The position numbers and the translations under genes are program-made. Below the pieces are notes generated by a model, which searched no databases, was not told the DNA's origin, and saw only the letters and a list, made by a program, of their open reading frames with translations. A stretch of 35,000 bases of DNA from Chrysomallon squamiferum (Eukaryota > Mollusca > Gastropoda > Neomphalida > Peltospiridae), in assembly GCA_012295275.1 (NCBI GenBank), contig CM022670.1, positions 3,000,835 through 3,035,834 on the forward strand, given 5' to 3'. Positions 21,515-34,250 of the stretch are shown one piece after another (the first letter of the stretch is position 1; each line of letters begins with the position of its first letter).

Positions 21515-22260
21515 TAACAATAACAATAATAATAATTCCTTTTTTTTTCTTTTTTTTAAACTATTAAAACCAAAGTCTTGATCATGCTGTGGTGTCTTCA
21601 CGTTAGCTAACCCTCTTAACATCCAATGACTAACTCCAGCGAAGCATATCATTTTTTTTTATCAAATGAATTCATTCACTGTAAGCAAAGCTGAATACAG
21701 ATCAAATTAATATAGTAATTTTTAATGTTAACACGACGTTCTGGAGAGAAATGGGTAATTTGTTTACATGGTTATGAGTTATTGTTGGACATGGGCGTGT
21801 TTGGACGGCTTCAGCAAGTGTCATCATTTCTTCTCCAATTCACAAGTTTTATCGTCCCGAGAAGCTAATAATCGCAAACACTGGATCTAGTGGAAACATA
21901 GATTCGTGCGATTCAGTTCGGATTGAATAGGAGTTACTGGAGCTTAAGAAGGACCCATTGCCTGTAAGAATCTGTTCAGTATTTGCTTGAATACAAATTA
22001 CGCTGTTAGAAATGAAGTGTATGTGTGTATGTACGACGAAGAGAAACAGCTTTCTCTTGTTATATAGCTAGGGAACAAAACAGACAAAAAATAAAGTCAC
22101 TTATAGAACTACTACTGCTGTTGTTGATACCACGGCTGCTGCAATTGTGGATACTGTTGTCGCTGCTACTGTTGTCACTGCTGCTACAACTGCAGCTATT
22201 ATAACTACTTACATTTACATATGTTGGTTTTACCGTTAGTACCAATATCACTATTATTAT
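18000..22260. other. AT-rich spacer with small islands
   Basis: No gene is recognised. (TAA)n tracts lie at 18616-18660, 20348-20377 and 21463-21510. GC-richer islands lie at about 19780-20060 and 20770-21090; the first is open on the plus strand (19768-20118, 116 codons), with hydrophobic segments but no known family. Confidence 0.45.
21060..21067 (+). promoter_or_regulatory. TATA-like element beside a GC-rich patch
   Basis: TATAAAAG lies just after a GC-rich patch (about 20930-21055) that includes GGCGGCC. No initiator consensus is seen at the expected distance and no gene follows, so this is weak. Confidence 0.18.
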
Positions 22261-22323
22261 TATTATCCTATGCTGCTATTACTACTCTTTTTAATGCTTT
22301 TAACTGTATTCAGCAACAACGGC

Positions 22324-22324
<1 letters not shown>

Positions 22325-22367
<43 letters not shown>
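22325..22367. repeat. (TAA)n microsatellite near the tRNA gene
   Basis: A TAA run about 80 nt from the 3' end of the tRNA-Leu gene. A similar run (22883-22937) abuts the tRNA fragment. Confidence 0.95.
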
Positions 22368-22447
22368 ATTATTTCAGCTATCATTTCGACATAATGACAT
22401 TTATTATCAGTTAAAATAAAGATATAAATAGAAAGAATAAAAACATT

Positions 22448-22566
22448 TGTCAGAAGTGGGATTTGAACCCACGCCCACATTCATGGACCAGAACACTCGT
22501 TCACGTTTAACATGTGAAGGTAACAAACCTTGAGTCTGGCGCCTTAGATCACTCGGCCATCCTGAC
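22448..22566 (-). tRNA. tRNA-Leu(CAA) with intron
   Basis: Read on the minus strand, the gene starts GTCAGGATGGCCGAGTG and ends CCCACTTCTGACA, and the acceptor stem GTCAGGA pairs with TTCTGAC with one G-T pair. The anticodon CAA lies at 22532-22530. The anticodon stem CCAGA/TCTGG forms only if a 35-nt intron (22494-22528), placed one base after the anticodon, is removed; introns at this site are normal in animal tRNA-Leu(CAA). The mature RNA would be 84 nt with a long variable arm, as leucine tRNAs have. The B box GGTTCAAATCC fits the consensus. The A box differs from the usual form at one position (AGTGATC for AGTGGTC) and the variable-arm pairing is imperfect, so it could be a decayed or SINE-borne copy. 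No CCA is encoded, as expected in eukaryotes. Confidence 0.85.
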
Positions 22567-22881
22567 ATGAATTAGCAACTGATTTAAATGTTAGTTAATA
22601 CGATAATGCTATCAGGATAAAAATAAAGCTGTAAATAAACAAATAGCCAAAGTGTAAGTACTGGATAATGTCCGAAATCTTACAATTACTTACGAGGGTA
22701 GATCTCGTTTGAAAGGAAATTCAAGAACGCAGATAATTGCGATATATTTTGCTAATAAAAATAAAAGTAAAAATATATATATTTGTGTTCATCTAATTCT
22801 GTTTTACTAAATAATATGGTTACTGCTCCAATAATAAAAATTAAAGCCTTTTCTGCAACACTGCTGCAACTTCTATCATTT

Positions 22882-22882
<1 letters not shown>

Positions 22883-22929
<47 letters not shown>

Positions 22930-22937
22930 GTAATAAA
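22883..22937. repeat. (TAA)n microsatellite abutting the tRNA fragment
   Basis: A TAA run ending within a few bases of the 21-nt tRNA-Leu fragment at 22941. Confidence 0.95.
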
Positions 22938-22940
22938 CAT

Positions 22941-22961
22941 TGTCAGAAGTGGGATTTGAAC
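22941..22961 (-). pseudogene. 21-nt fragment of the tRNA-Leu 3' end
   Basis: This segment is identical to the last 21 nt of the tRNA-Leu gene at 22448-22468. It also shares the adjoining AAACAT flank and sits directly beside a (TAA)n array. It stops abruptly after the B-box region and has no anticodon arm, so it is a truncated copy and not a gene. Confidence 0.7.
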
Positions 22962-24601
22962 AATAACTGCTTCTTCTATGAACAGCACTACAACAACAAA
23001 ATAACTTATGCAGCATTTACTACTGCTACTGATACCGCTATTAGTACTCTTCATCACAAGTGAGAACATTTTAATATTACTGGATTTTATTTTTGTCACG
23101 TTTTGACAATATCTAAACAGCAAATTATTTGTTAAATTTTCATTTCATTCGCGATTCTTCTTCCTTTACTAGTTATTTTTCTTTTCAACAATCAGAATAA
23201 CTTACACCTAAACAAAAACATTCAAGTTAGCGAAAAAAACTAAGATTTAAAAAAAAAAAAAAAGATAAAAATCCTTCCATTCCGTCAGCTCTTGTCCTGA
23301 AATGAAACATTCTGGGAAAACAAAGCTTCCAGTTTCATTGACAAAAAGACGAATATTTGTCACGCAAACTTCGGCTGATATCATATACCGTCTTTGTAAA
23401 AACGTTCCAATCATGCAAAAAATCGCGACCATTGTAAACAAGCGGCTATCAAAATCCTTTAAAACCTGGTTTAAATACAAATGATCTTTTGAAGATACGG
23501 GGCACCTCGTGCTGAGTGTCAATATTGGATTTTTTGAAGGCTAACAAAACGATGATACTGAATGAGATTTCTTACAGCGTTTCCCGATCTGCTCTGATCG
23601 CCTGTGATGACCACAAACACGTTCTGTCCACTCCGTCTTGTTTAGATGGGAATTAAATTATTCACCAAAAAATACACAAGCATATTTACCGTATTTTGAA
23701 ACCATCAACAAAAGTCAAGAAAAGAAAAAATGCGCTAAGAATAATGTAAAGTGAAATACAGGTGTAAATATACAAATATGAAATTTTTGAATGCGGAAGA
23801 GATTTAATACTGGGTGTTAGCCAGTTTGAGGTTGTCGGTTCACAAAGCAAGAGTTGAAAAATCTGTGAAATCCATATTAACTGGATGTATTTAAGTACGT
23901 TTATATGTATGTAGATAGGTGTAAATGGATTGATGCTCAGATGGATGGATGGGCCGAGAAACGGACAGATGGGTGGAAAAATGAAGAGATAACAAAATGA
24001 GTGATGCAACAGACATGGAAATGATTAGATATCTAACATCCAGTAACACAGAATTAAGACATGTATATGCATGAGAAGACGTAACGTTAATGAAAGGTTA
24101 CGGTTCAGTGCTAGATTGGAGAGATTGAAATTCTGATGATTTTAAGATCGGTCTTTTGCATCGTCTAGTTCAGCATCTCATCTGAATTCATTACAATATT
24201 CATGAACTTCTTACACAGGCAAACAATTCGAAAAAATCAAGACCTAATTTAAAATTGTTTAACACTTAGATTAGTTTCTAAAATATATCAGTAGTCGTCA
24301 TACTAATATTCGCTAGCGTCACATCGAGAATTATTCATATAAAAAAAAACTGATAGCAATAATTCACTGCAGCTGTTAGTCTTGTAACGGACAGATTTGA
24401 AAATTTCTATGGATAGGTCGGTCACCTTTAACGATGTCTACAGCTGGTTTCTAACGGTAATGTAAACCAGAGAAACAGCAGATGTTACACAGCGTATAAT
24501 ATTATTATTCTCAATGTATGATTAAATACAGGACAGTGTTAGAACAGGGTGAAAGTGGTCGGCGAGTGATGTGTGGCAGGATCCATCCTTGTCGACGGGA
24601 C

Positions 24602-24603
<2 letters not shown>

Positions 24604-24667
<64 letters not shown>
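24604..24667. repeat. (CA)n microsatellite
   Basis: A nearly pure CA run, decaying into CA-rich sequence to about 24680. The His/Thr frames across it are artefacts. Confidence 0.97.
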
Positions 24668-24672
<5 letters not shown>

Positions 24673-25309
24673 AATACACAAAGACAAAGAAATGACATTT
24701 CTCAGCTACCTTACAACAATCTTCAACAGAACTTTCAGCTAAATAATATTTCCAAAATGTTTGTATGGTATTCTTTACGATAAACCTTCTATTTGGGTTT
24801 TTCCTTGTCAAATATTAAAATGATAAATATAGAACAAATCAGGGATTTCTCTTTGTCTTTATTTTATTTTAACTTTTGTCTGGATATGAGTAAATAACAA
24901 ACAGAAGATATAAACTTAGAAAAATATTTTGTTTGAAGAAAGATTACCCCCAACCTGAAGAGGAAGTTTGGTCTTTTCTTTTGCCCGTTCATCTTTAATT
25001 TTTATTTATTTATTTATTTTATTATATATATTTTTTCCTCTGTTTATCTTTAATATTTTTATTATTTTTATTTACACATTTTCTTGGCGATTTATTTGCT
25101 ATTACTAACAGTGATAAGGTATACAGAATGTGAAAAAGAATTGGAGACAAACTGATATATGCACGTTCATTCTTATAGAAAAATTAGACAGCAAAATTAA
25201 ATTTATAGTGCAAAGTGTGTGCAGTCACACAGAGTTAAATTCACATACATGTATAAATACACATACATATACATCGTATATACATAGGCCTACTTATACA
25301 CGTAACATA

Positions 25310-25500
25310 ATACGTACGCACACACACACACATTTATTCATAGACAAACTGGCAAACATACACATATATACACACACACATACATACACACATACACACA
25401 CATATATATATATATATATACACACGCACACACACATACATTCATACATACACACACATACGTGCATACATAGATAATCACACATACACATACACACATT
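25310..25500. repeat. CA/TA-rich compound microsatellite
   Basis: Degenerate CACA, TACA and (TA)n stretches; (TA)n is clean at about 25403-25420. Confidence 0.9.
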
Positions 25501-26471
25501 AAAGAAAAGAAAAAGAAAGGCAAAGAAAAAAGATCGGAGTGGTTTTGACATAAGAGAATGTTAACATCAGTGCCTTTTTCAAAGATCATCACTAAACAGA
25601 CATCGTACTTTTAATACCTGACAAGAAAATGACCACGTTAAAAAGAAACGCTTTTGTAGCTAATTGTTTCATACGACCCTAAATGTCGCTGTCCATTTGG
25701 AAAATCGTTCTAATTCATTCTCTTTACTGCGTAGATCCTTATCTTCGTCAAGATAGAGAAAGAATGAAAAAATGAGAGGACAAAACGACACCACCATGTT
25801 TCAAGCACTCACGGTTAGTTAGGTTTTCTGTTAGGAAACTGTTTGGAGAAAAACATCGACAACAAAAAGACGTTGTTTGTGTCATTGTGGAAACCGCGTG
25901 CCTAGCTTCAGTGCTCGGCCGAGATTTGAAACAAGTTGTCAAAGTTAATTAGCGAATTTGCAATCACGAAAGAATTACGCATTGTTTGATTCCGGATGTT
26001 CTGTACAGACAGAGACATAGCGAACTCGAAACTTCATATTTGATGCGGAAGGATGGTGTTTTGTGATGCGCGGTTGACCCTACATGGCCTTCTCGTTAAA
26101 TATCAGAAGAAATTGTAAATTTTTTTTCTTTCTTCTTGCTATCGAATTTGATAATTTTTTTTTTTTTTTTTTTGGATAACTTGACACTAACAGTTGCCCG
26201 AAGATGTTATCTTCTTCGTTTCATTTAATAATAACAGTGATTTTTCGATATTTTTTAATGTCAATAATTATGCGTGTGTCTAAGGGAACTAACGAAGTCG
26301 GTGGACACGTAGAGTGGTTTAATTAAATTTTAAGATTTTATCTCGGTGAGTGAAAAAATTTAAACATATATATATACACACATTTAAAAAAAAAAAAAGG
26401 GAAAATAAAGGGGAAAAAACATAGTACAGATTTTTCAAACAGAGAGACAGAGGGAGGGAGAGAGTTAGAGA

Positions 26472-26472
<1 letters not shown>

Positions 26473-26534
<62 letters not shown>
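26473..26534. repeat. (GA)n microsatellite
   Basis: A run of about 60 bp preceded by degenerate GA/GGGA sequence. Confidence 0.96.
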
Positions 26535-26537
<3 letters not shown>

Positions 26538-28161
26538 GCACTAACAGGGTATTTATCTTAAATTTATTTCATATACACAATAATTTTATCTACTTTATAC
26601 ATATTTGCTAAATCATTCACACAGGTATGTTGTTTACTAAAGGATAAAAAAAATGTCATGGTGACAGAAATGATATTTGAAACATGGGAGTGGTTTCAGT
26701 TTATTGACTCGTAGGTGTTTCTATTTTTTTTATTCAAATCGCAACATTTTATATGTTAAAACACATTTTCACGATTCTTTATTTATTTATTTATTTATTT
26801 ATTTATTTTAAATTTATTTATTTTTATTTTTTTTAATTATTTTTTATTAATCTTTTTTTATTATTTTTTTTGTGGGTATCTATGTTAGTTTTATTTTTTT
26901 CTTTTCTTTTATTTCTTTTTTTCCCCGAATAATGTCAGTTCTAGAGCATTTTAGAATATAATGTATTTCAAGTATTAAGAAATTACGTCTTTTGTTATTT
27001 AATTTCTCTAGGTCTTCTGGCTTTCATTTCACGATTAACTCAAGTACTACCCGAGGTGGTCCGCAAAATATTTCAGTCGTCATGAAATTCGACTCGTCTG
27101 AAATTGGCTCCTTGTGGGCAGCAATAAAGAAATACCTACATCTAACCAACACAAAGGGTGAACCTCCTTCGTACTCGAACCTGATACAACGAAGAAGAAA
27201 CCCGAACATCTACTCGCTTCTTTGCTGAAGGCACAAACGTGAGAGTGTTTGTCAGCAGCAGATGCCATTCACACTAACAAGCAGTAAACTACGGGTATCA
27301 ACTTTCACTGGATTCTGTAATTACCATATGGATTAATCGACGGCCAATTAAATTTCCCTTGATATCTCCGCAGTGAAAACAGATACGCGAAACTCTTCAA
27401 TACAGCATTCGTAGAATTCTGACGCTACGACATCACTGTTGTGTTAAAAATCGTAAACTTCTGAAATGAAATGTGGGGTGATACATCATTCGAAGTGGTG
27501 GTATGAATGCAGAGGTATAAAAGTATTTGGTTTTTTTTTTAAATGCTTCACAGTCGATGTCGTCGTGTACGTTATCGATATCCTTGTCAACGTCGTTGTT
27601 ATTGTTGTTGTCGGTGCAAGGTCGGTGTTGTTATTGTGTACAGCTGTTGTGTTAACCTGGCAATAAAAATAAACTAATTTCATTTAATCCAGGAAGGATA
27701 AAAAGGAAATAAGATACATGATTATTATTACAAACTAATAAACTCATATATATATATATATATGTAGATGTAGATGTGTGTGTGTGTGTAAATATATATG
27801 TATATATTACTTTTCTAACAAATATATGAAAAATTAATTGTAATGTCATTTTTATCTTATTTCATTCATTTATTTGTTTATTTATTTTATTTTCGCTTTC
27901 TCTTAAATAAACAAATGATTAACATTCCTGGAAAAGCCTGTTTTTATTAATATGCTAAAACTGTATTTAAAACCTATGAAAATACTAACAGGACAAATCA
28001 TATATATTTCACTATCTATGTTTGTAATTAATAACTTTAATACTGTTCACTAATAAATAAAGCCTACCAAACCACTGAGGCAATAATGTTATTACATTTC
28101 AGTAAATGTTATTATCTTGTTAAATTATAACTTAAATGCTGAAATGACAGTTTTACTTAAT

Positions 28162-28371
28162 TTAGCTATTAACATAAATCTCAAGATCACCCTGCATAAA
28201 CCCGCCCTTGCAGTCACTAAGATTCAGAGATTTGACCAAAGCTTCAGGCGCTTGTGACTGTGTAGTGGATGTCAGCACTTGGGTAAAAGTGGAATATAGA
28301 GACATTATTCTAATTTCCTTCAGGAAATGTCTGTTGGCTTCTGACGAAAAATGCATTCCGTAGAGTTCTCT
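28162..28371 (-). other. Weak possible coding fragment, unassigned
   Basis: A minus-strand frame reads in phase from an AG at about 28368 (CACTAAGAAGGCAG before it) through MHFSSEANRHFLKEIR and ends ...DLEIYVNS at a stop near 28162. The residue mix is balanced and not driven by simple repeats, unlike most other short frames here. It might be a terminal exon or a decayed retro-copy. I recognise no domain, no upstream exon was found, and a stop interrupts the frame just upstream. Confidence 0.2.
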
Positions 28372-29340
28372 GCCTTCTTAGTGTCTGATTACGTTGATGT
28401 CTAAGAGCAAAGATACAGTTACACGTTTTGGTTCAAATGTGTATATCACTGTAGATTCTATATGGATAAGCTGCTGGTATTGTTCTTTCTTCTGCAAATA
28501 GATACAAACGTAACAGAAATGATTTATGTGTCATTTCATATCTTTGTAATGTTATCTATATATATATCTATTTATCTGATTGTCTGTCTGTCTGTCTATG
28601 CATCTATAATACTTTTTCTTCGTTGTGTACTTTCTTCTTCTTTCCATTATATTTGCTGCTTTCTTTTTTACAACAAGTTTTACAACTACATCAAAATGTC
28701 AAACATCTTTTAAACAACACATTCGTTTCTATTTACAATTCACGTTCAAATTTCTTACCACCTTATTATCATTTCTATGCTTCAGCATTTATTTCAGAAA
28801 ACGAGACAAACAGAGCAGACAAGGGCTATACAACCCATTGAAATGTTAGTTAATGGCTTAAAAACGATTGGCTGTGACATCACCCCTTTCTGTATAACTT
28901 ACTCTGGGGTATATTTCTATGCAATACAATATAAGTCAACTTTAAAAAGTCATGCGTTCTTGAACAACGAGTTACTGGCTCAGTTTTATAGTACAGCATT
29001 ACACGTCTGTGTTCGTAAATAAAACTCTTTTTAATCTGCTATGATTAATGAGCAGGAAAAACACATCTCGAGGGAAGAATGGAATGATGGATTCGCTGAC
29101 ATCAGAAGTGACAAAAGCTTTACGTACTTGACACACACACACCTGTATGATAATACATTTCGTGTAACCGTTGTACTGAATTCTATGGTTTAATGTGCCT
29201 TTGCAGTTACATAAATATGAATATTTTTAGAAATTCTACATACAGATAAACAAATATATAATATATAATTTTAAAATGTATAATGTGTGCTTTGATGTAT
29301 ATAATGTGCTTTTGAAATTACATCAATATTTCCTTCTTCT

Positions 29341-29374
<34 letters not shown>

Positions 29375-29802
29375 AATATTACAGAGATAATCAATGATAA
29401 ATAGTATTTTATCATTTTGTTTCATTCACATTTGTCCGGTTTATAAAATTTCTTATCATCTTCATAATTGTGTTTTTATGTAATATTTATTTATTATTTA
29501 AGCAGCAAAATGTTACATTAAAAAAAAACCCTCACTAACAAAGGAAACATAATAATTTATTTAAAGCATGAATAACTTAAAAACATATTTTCACTTCTTT
29601 ATTTACTTTTTTTTTCATTTTTTAATCCATTTCTAATATTGTCATTTCTTTCTAGTCAGCACTTTTAAATTTTCTTATATCATTATATTCTAGTGTTTAA
29701 CGATTCACACACCGTTTGACATAATTTTATCTTATTAGCATTACACTATTATTTTAATGTTTAATATTTTATTGGACTAAATGCATTTAAACTTTTCATA
29801 AT

Positions 29803-29915
<113 letters not shown>

Positions 29916-30617
29916 ATGGGCAGGCTCCATATTATACAAACACATAAAAATAAAGCATATCTGGAATAAAAAAAATAGAACAAAAATAAAATAAAATAAA
30001 TAAATAAATAAAATAAATAAGTAAATAACACTTAAACCAAGAAAAAACGAAAATAACTGTAATAAAGCAATAATATTTTCATGAATAAAGCAGAAACAAG
30101 ACGAATTAACACAGAGGGCTGGGCTCTGTCTAGAACAGTGGGAATGATGGTGACGCTAAAACACAACGGAACATTTTAATGTACATTTTTTAAATTTGTA
30201 CACCGAACAGGTAAAGTTTTCTTTCAAAAAGCAAACACGGAAAGACCCGAACTATTTCGATAGAACATAACAGCCATTGCTATGGCAGTGTCAGAAATGT
30301 ATGTCATTTCATATCTTCATTGTTGTTTGTTGATTATCATTGCAAACATACAAGTTTTAACATTTTCCGATAACATAAATAAAATATTCTTGCGATTCTC
30401 ACGCCCATTCGCTTGTAAATTTTGTTTATTATTTCTAACATTTGCTGTGATATTGACTGAATCTAAACATATAAATAAATAAAAACCAAACAAATAAAAT
30501 AAATAAATAAATATATAAAAGAAAATTATATTTAGTAATAATACCGATCTGTTGTTCTTGTTCTTGTTCTTGTCCTTATGTTCTTTTCTTGCGATTTTTA
30601 TTGTTTTTATTTTAATA

Positions 30618-30663
<46 letters not shown>

Positions 30664-31043
30664 CTAAAAAATAAGAAGAATAAAAGTGAGAAAGGAAACA
30701 AAAAAGAAACTTCGATTTTAACAAAAAATAATAATTGTTACTGTTGTTGTTATTATTATTACTTCAGCTATTTCAGTAGTAGTAGTAGTAATAGTAGTAA
30801 TAGTGATATAGTTGTAATAAAAGAAGAAGAAGCTGAGGAAGAAGAAGAAAAAGAACAAAAACAATAACAATAACAATTAGTAGTAGTTACAGCAGCATAA
30901 CATTTGATTTAAAATCGGTGTGTGTAATAGTGTGTGTTCAGTTTCATTCTTTCTTGAATAACGAAAAACAAAGAACCAGAAAATAATATAATAACAATCA
31001 CAAAATATTTCACTGTTTTTTGTTTTATTTCTGAAGTTATGAA

Positions 31044-31044
<1 letters not shown>

Positions 31045-31099
<55 letters not shown>

Positions 31100-31102
31100 T
31101 AA
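31045..31102. repeat. (TAA)n microsatellite
   Basis: A pure TAA run; the Tyr-rich minus frame across it is an artefact. Confidence 0.96.
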
Positions 31103-31119
31103 TAGACATATAAATTGGC

Positions 31120-32015
31120 TCCATAGTGGACACACTCAGAGCTTTAAAAGGACCGTTTTTGGTAAACAGGGCTTTTCCCCTTTGTGTCACTGTTGTGTTG
31201 TTTTTTTGTGCGAATCAAAGTCATCAGGACTCAGTTCACAAATATTTAACCTGCTCTTCATCCGTGACAGAATCTGCCGAAGACGTCATTCCACTGCCGT
31301 GCTTCAGTTGTTCTTGCAAAACAACAAATCTTCCAGAAAAAGACAAGCAAACTGCTGCTTGCACTCGAAAAGCAAATATCCTTATTGGGTGATGATTAAA
31401 GGAAAAAAAGGCGTTTGCCTTTCTGCGCATCCCTTGTTGAGAGAAGACATTCTATGGCGTATAATTGGCCGAATGCTTCTGATGTCTGTTTGTGCGATGT
31501 TTTTTTCACAACAACAAAAACATACAATTGTATCTTTCTAGTGTTTGTCTGAAATGGACGCTGGGGTTAGCAGGGGATTATAGACGAAGCAGGTGTACAT
31601 TATACGGAGATGATATTTAGCTTAGGGACACACACATGTACAAGTGGATTGGGTCGCTACAAAAAGTAAGACGAAGAAAAGAAATGAAAACAGGATTTTA
31701 CAATGCTTTATGTATGGATTAAATAGAAAATAATAATTCATTATTTCTTGATCTGAAGGGGAGGCGATAAAGAAAAAATAGAGAATTTAAAATTTAAAAA
31801 AAAAAGTAGAAAGAAAGATGAAAAGAAGGAACTGCTTAGGCTTTCCTAATGAGGAGTATAGCCAGACTTTGAAAGATAAATATATATTAATAAAAAACAC
31901 AGACAGAAACAGCTGTGTGTACAAAGATCCATTCGTTGATAAATCCATGGAAGGAGGGCTAGATGGATAGATAGATAGATAGATAGAGCAAAGACACAAC
32001 AACAACAACAACAAC

Positions 32016-32086
<71 letters not shown>

Positions 32087-33000
32087 CAACAACAACAATG
32101 AAAGGGGAATAAGTTAAACGGAATGGCAAACTGAGCATGAAGGAGGTATTTCAGCGTGTATAATTACCGGATAGCACAATATAATACGCTGGATACATCC
32201 TTGATTCAATATTTGCCATGATACAATAGCGTCAAAACGTGTGTAAACAGACAGCATAATTATGGTTTCACGGGTTATCAAACGCATTGCTCTGTTTGAG
32301 AATAATAAAACCTAACAGTTATATACACAAAGAAAACAAAGTGTCCCTTTACCAAAAGGAAAAAAAAAAAGTATTCTTCAGAGAAATTTACATCTGTATA
32401 CCTACCTTTTAACAAATATCAGCGAGGGTTTAGATATGTCAAAATTCAGTTGTTATTTATTATAATAGTGTCCTAACCTAACTAACAAGAAGAAAAGCAG
32501 TACTAGATGCGTTGAAGCAGAAAAAATAAAAGGTATTCAGGGTATTTTCGCGTATAAAATCTCGACGTCTGTTTGCTTTTTATAACAAACGGATCTGAGA
32601 TCTTTTGTAGCTGGTCAATTAAGGTTTAAATGACAGGGTCTGTAAAAATTATCTGTTTACTCATCACAGTTTTCCTCTGCCCCCCTGTGGCGGCCGTAAC
32701 AATAGAAACGAGAACGTACATAAGACGGTGATGTTTTTTCTGAAATTTCCAAACAATGCACCTGATGGCATTTATCGAAAAAATTTCGCTTGATACGTGG
32801 AAATCTGATTCTTGAGATTATCCTAATTTCATGAAGAGTAATTTTATCTTTTCTTCAGTGTTGGTGACTTTTCATAACGTTTCTCTTCTCCTTTTTTCAT
32901 TTCTGCCTATTTTAGACTACGGAGTATGATTAATGTAAAGGAAAAATCTAATAATTATAGATACTGCAAAGATGTCTGTTACCAAATAGTATAAATAAAC
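31120..33000. other. Island and AT-rich spacer
   Basis: A GC-richer island at 31130-31560 is open in two plus frames (up to 119 codons, 31182-31541) but neither resembles a known protein. The rest is AT-rich with the (TAGA)/(CAA)/(TAA) block at 31960-32098 and a short GC-rich patch at 32680-32700. No gene is called. Confidence 0.45.
31963..32098. repeat. Compound (TAGA)n-(CAA)n-(TAA)n-(CAA)n microsatellite
   Basis: A short TAGA run at about 31966-31986, then CAA, a long TAA run (32018-32080) and CAA again. The poly-Leu minus frame is an artefact. Confidence 0.96.
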
Positions 33001-33009
33001 CAAGACAAT

Positions 33010-33380
33010 CAACGCTAATTATTACTGCTATTACTGCGACCACTACATCAGCATCATCAACACCACTACCCAATCATCCTCCTACTACTACTAGTTTTGT
33101 TGTTGTTTATTAGTAGTATTAGTAGAATTAGTAGAAGTACAATTATTATTATTACAACTAACACTACTGGTATTACACTAAGAACATTATCACTAATACT
33201 AATATTGTAACTACTTGCTACTCTTAATCTTATTATTATTACTACTGCTGCTGCAACTACTACTACTTTTACCACTACTGTTACTACTACAGATAGCATC
33301 ATCGTTACTACTACAATTACTTTTGCAATCTCTACTACATCCATCATCGCAACCACTACTACTACTACTACCGCGATCAT
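33010..33380. repeat. Degenerate triplet-rich region (ACT/ATT type)
   Basis: About 370 bp of imperfect ACT, ATT and CTG triplets. The Val/Ile-rich minus frame (33066-33380) arises from this composition. Confidence 0.85.
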
Positions 33381-34069
33381 CTGGATGAACGCTGGTTAAT
33401 GTCTTGTTCTTTTCTCTTTTCTTTCTTTCGTTTTTGCTTTTTCTTTCTTTTCTTTACTTTTTTAACTCTATCTTTCTCTTTTTCTTTCCTTCATTCTGTC
33501 TTTTTTTTCTCTTTTTGTTACTGCACATCTTTTACATATTAATTTTAAAATTTCATTCAGTCACTAATATTTTACAATTATTATTATTTTAATTTTATAA
33601 ACAGAAGAAAAGAATAAACTAAAATTGTCTGAACGTGACTAGAAAATATGTCGTTTATTAGCCTGTATCTTGTCATTTTACACCCTCTCATTAGAAAAAA
33701 ACGCCTTTTCTTGTTTAAAAACAACACTCGAATCCTCTTTGTAACAAAGCAACATTGCGTGATGGTCTTCATCTACAAGCTGTTAACACTAAATCGACAG
33801 GACTTAATATAAATCCTTGCCTTAAGACACATTTTAATAAGAAGTATCAAATAAACATCTACAGCATGCCAGTGTGTGGACAAAAAAACCTAATAAATTG
33901 TGGTTTTGTTCGCCACAAAACAGCGGTAATAGAAACCGCATGGAACTTCCCTCGAAAATTCCGTCCCCGGGATATTATTCAAAAATACAGAGAAATAAAC
34001 AAGAGCGAATCTCGCGTTACGCCGTTAGACCCGATGTCGCTTTAAAACGAAGAAGCTGGAGTATTTACT

Positions 34070-34250
34070 GTGTATCCAGTGATGTATGCGAAGTCTACCT
34101 GCATGATACAGATCTGTGTCTCTCCAGCGGTGTAGAAACGTACACAAGTGTGGCATGTATCTCTCTGCATATCCAGCGATACAGAGAATGAATACAAGTG
34201 TGGTATAGACGTGTCTCAGTGAATCCACTGGCGTAGAGAGAAAGTCTAGT
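34070..34250. repeat. Degenerate ~50-bp minisatellite, about four units
   Basis: The landmark CCAGTG/CCAGCG/CCACTG recurs at 34076, 34124, 34173 and 34225, spacings of 48, 49 and 52 nt. It is followed each time by a related GTGTAGAGA-type segment, and ACAAGTGTGG recurs in the middle units. Divergence between units suggests an old array. Confidence 0.75.

Larger units (their letters stand above)
22962..28160. other. Spacer: microsatellites and islands, no recognised gene
   Basis: Includes the (CA)n block at 24604, CA/TA-rich sequence at 25240-25500, the (GA)n block at 26473 and (TTTA)n at 26780-26825. GC-richer islands lie at about 25640-26090 and 27010-27430. Short frames over the islands (25748-25942 minus, 26992-27228 plus) match no family I know. 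Confidence 0.45.

Noticed and set aside
22941-22961. Primer binding site of an LTR retrotransposon
   Set aside because: The segment complements a tRNA 3' end but lacks the TGG that would pair with CCA, and no LTR, gag or pol sequence is nearby.
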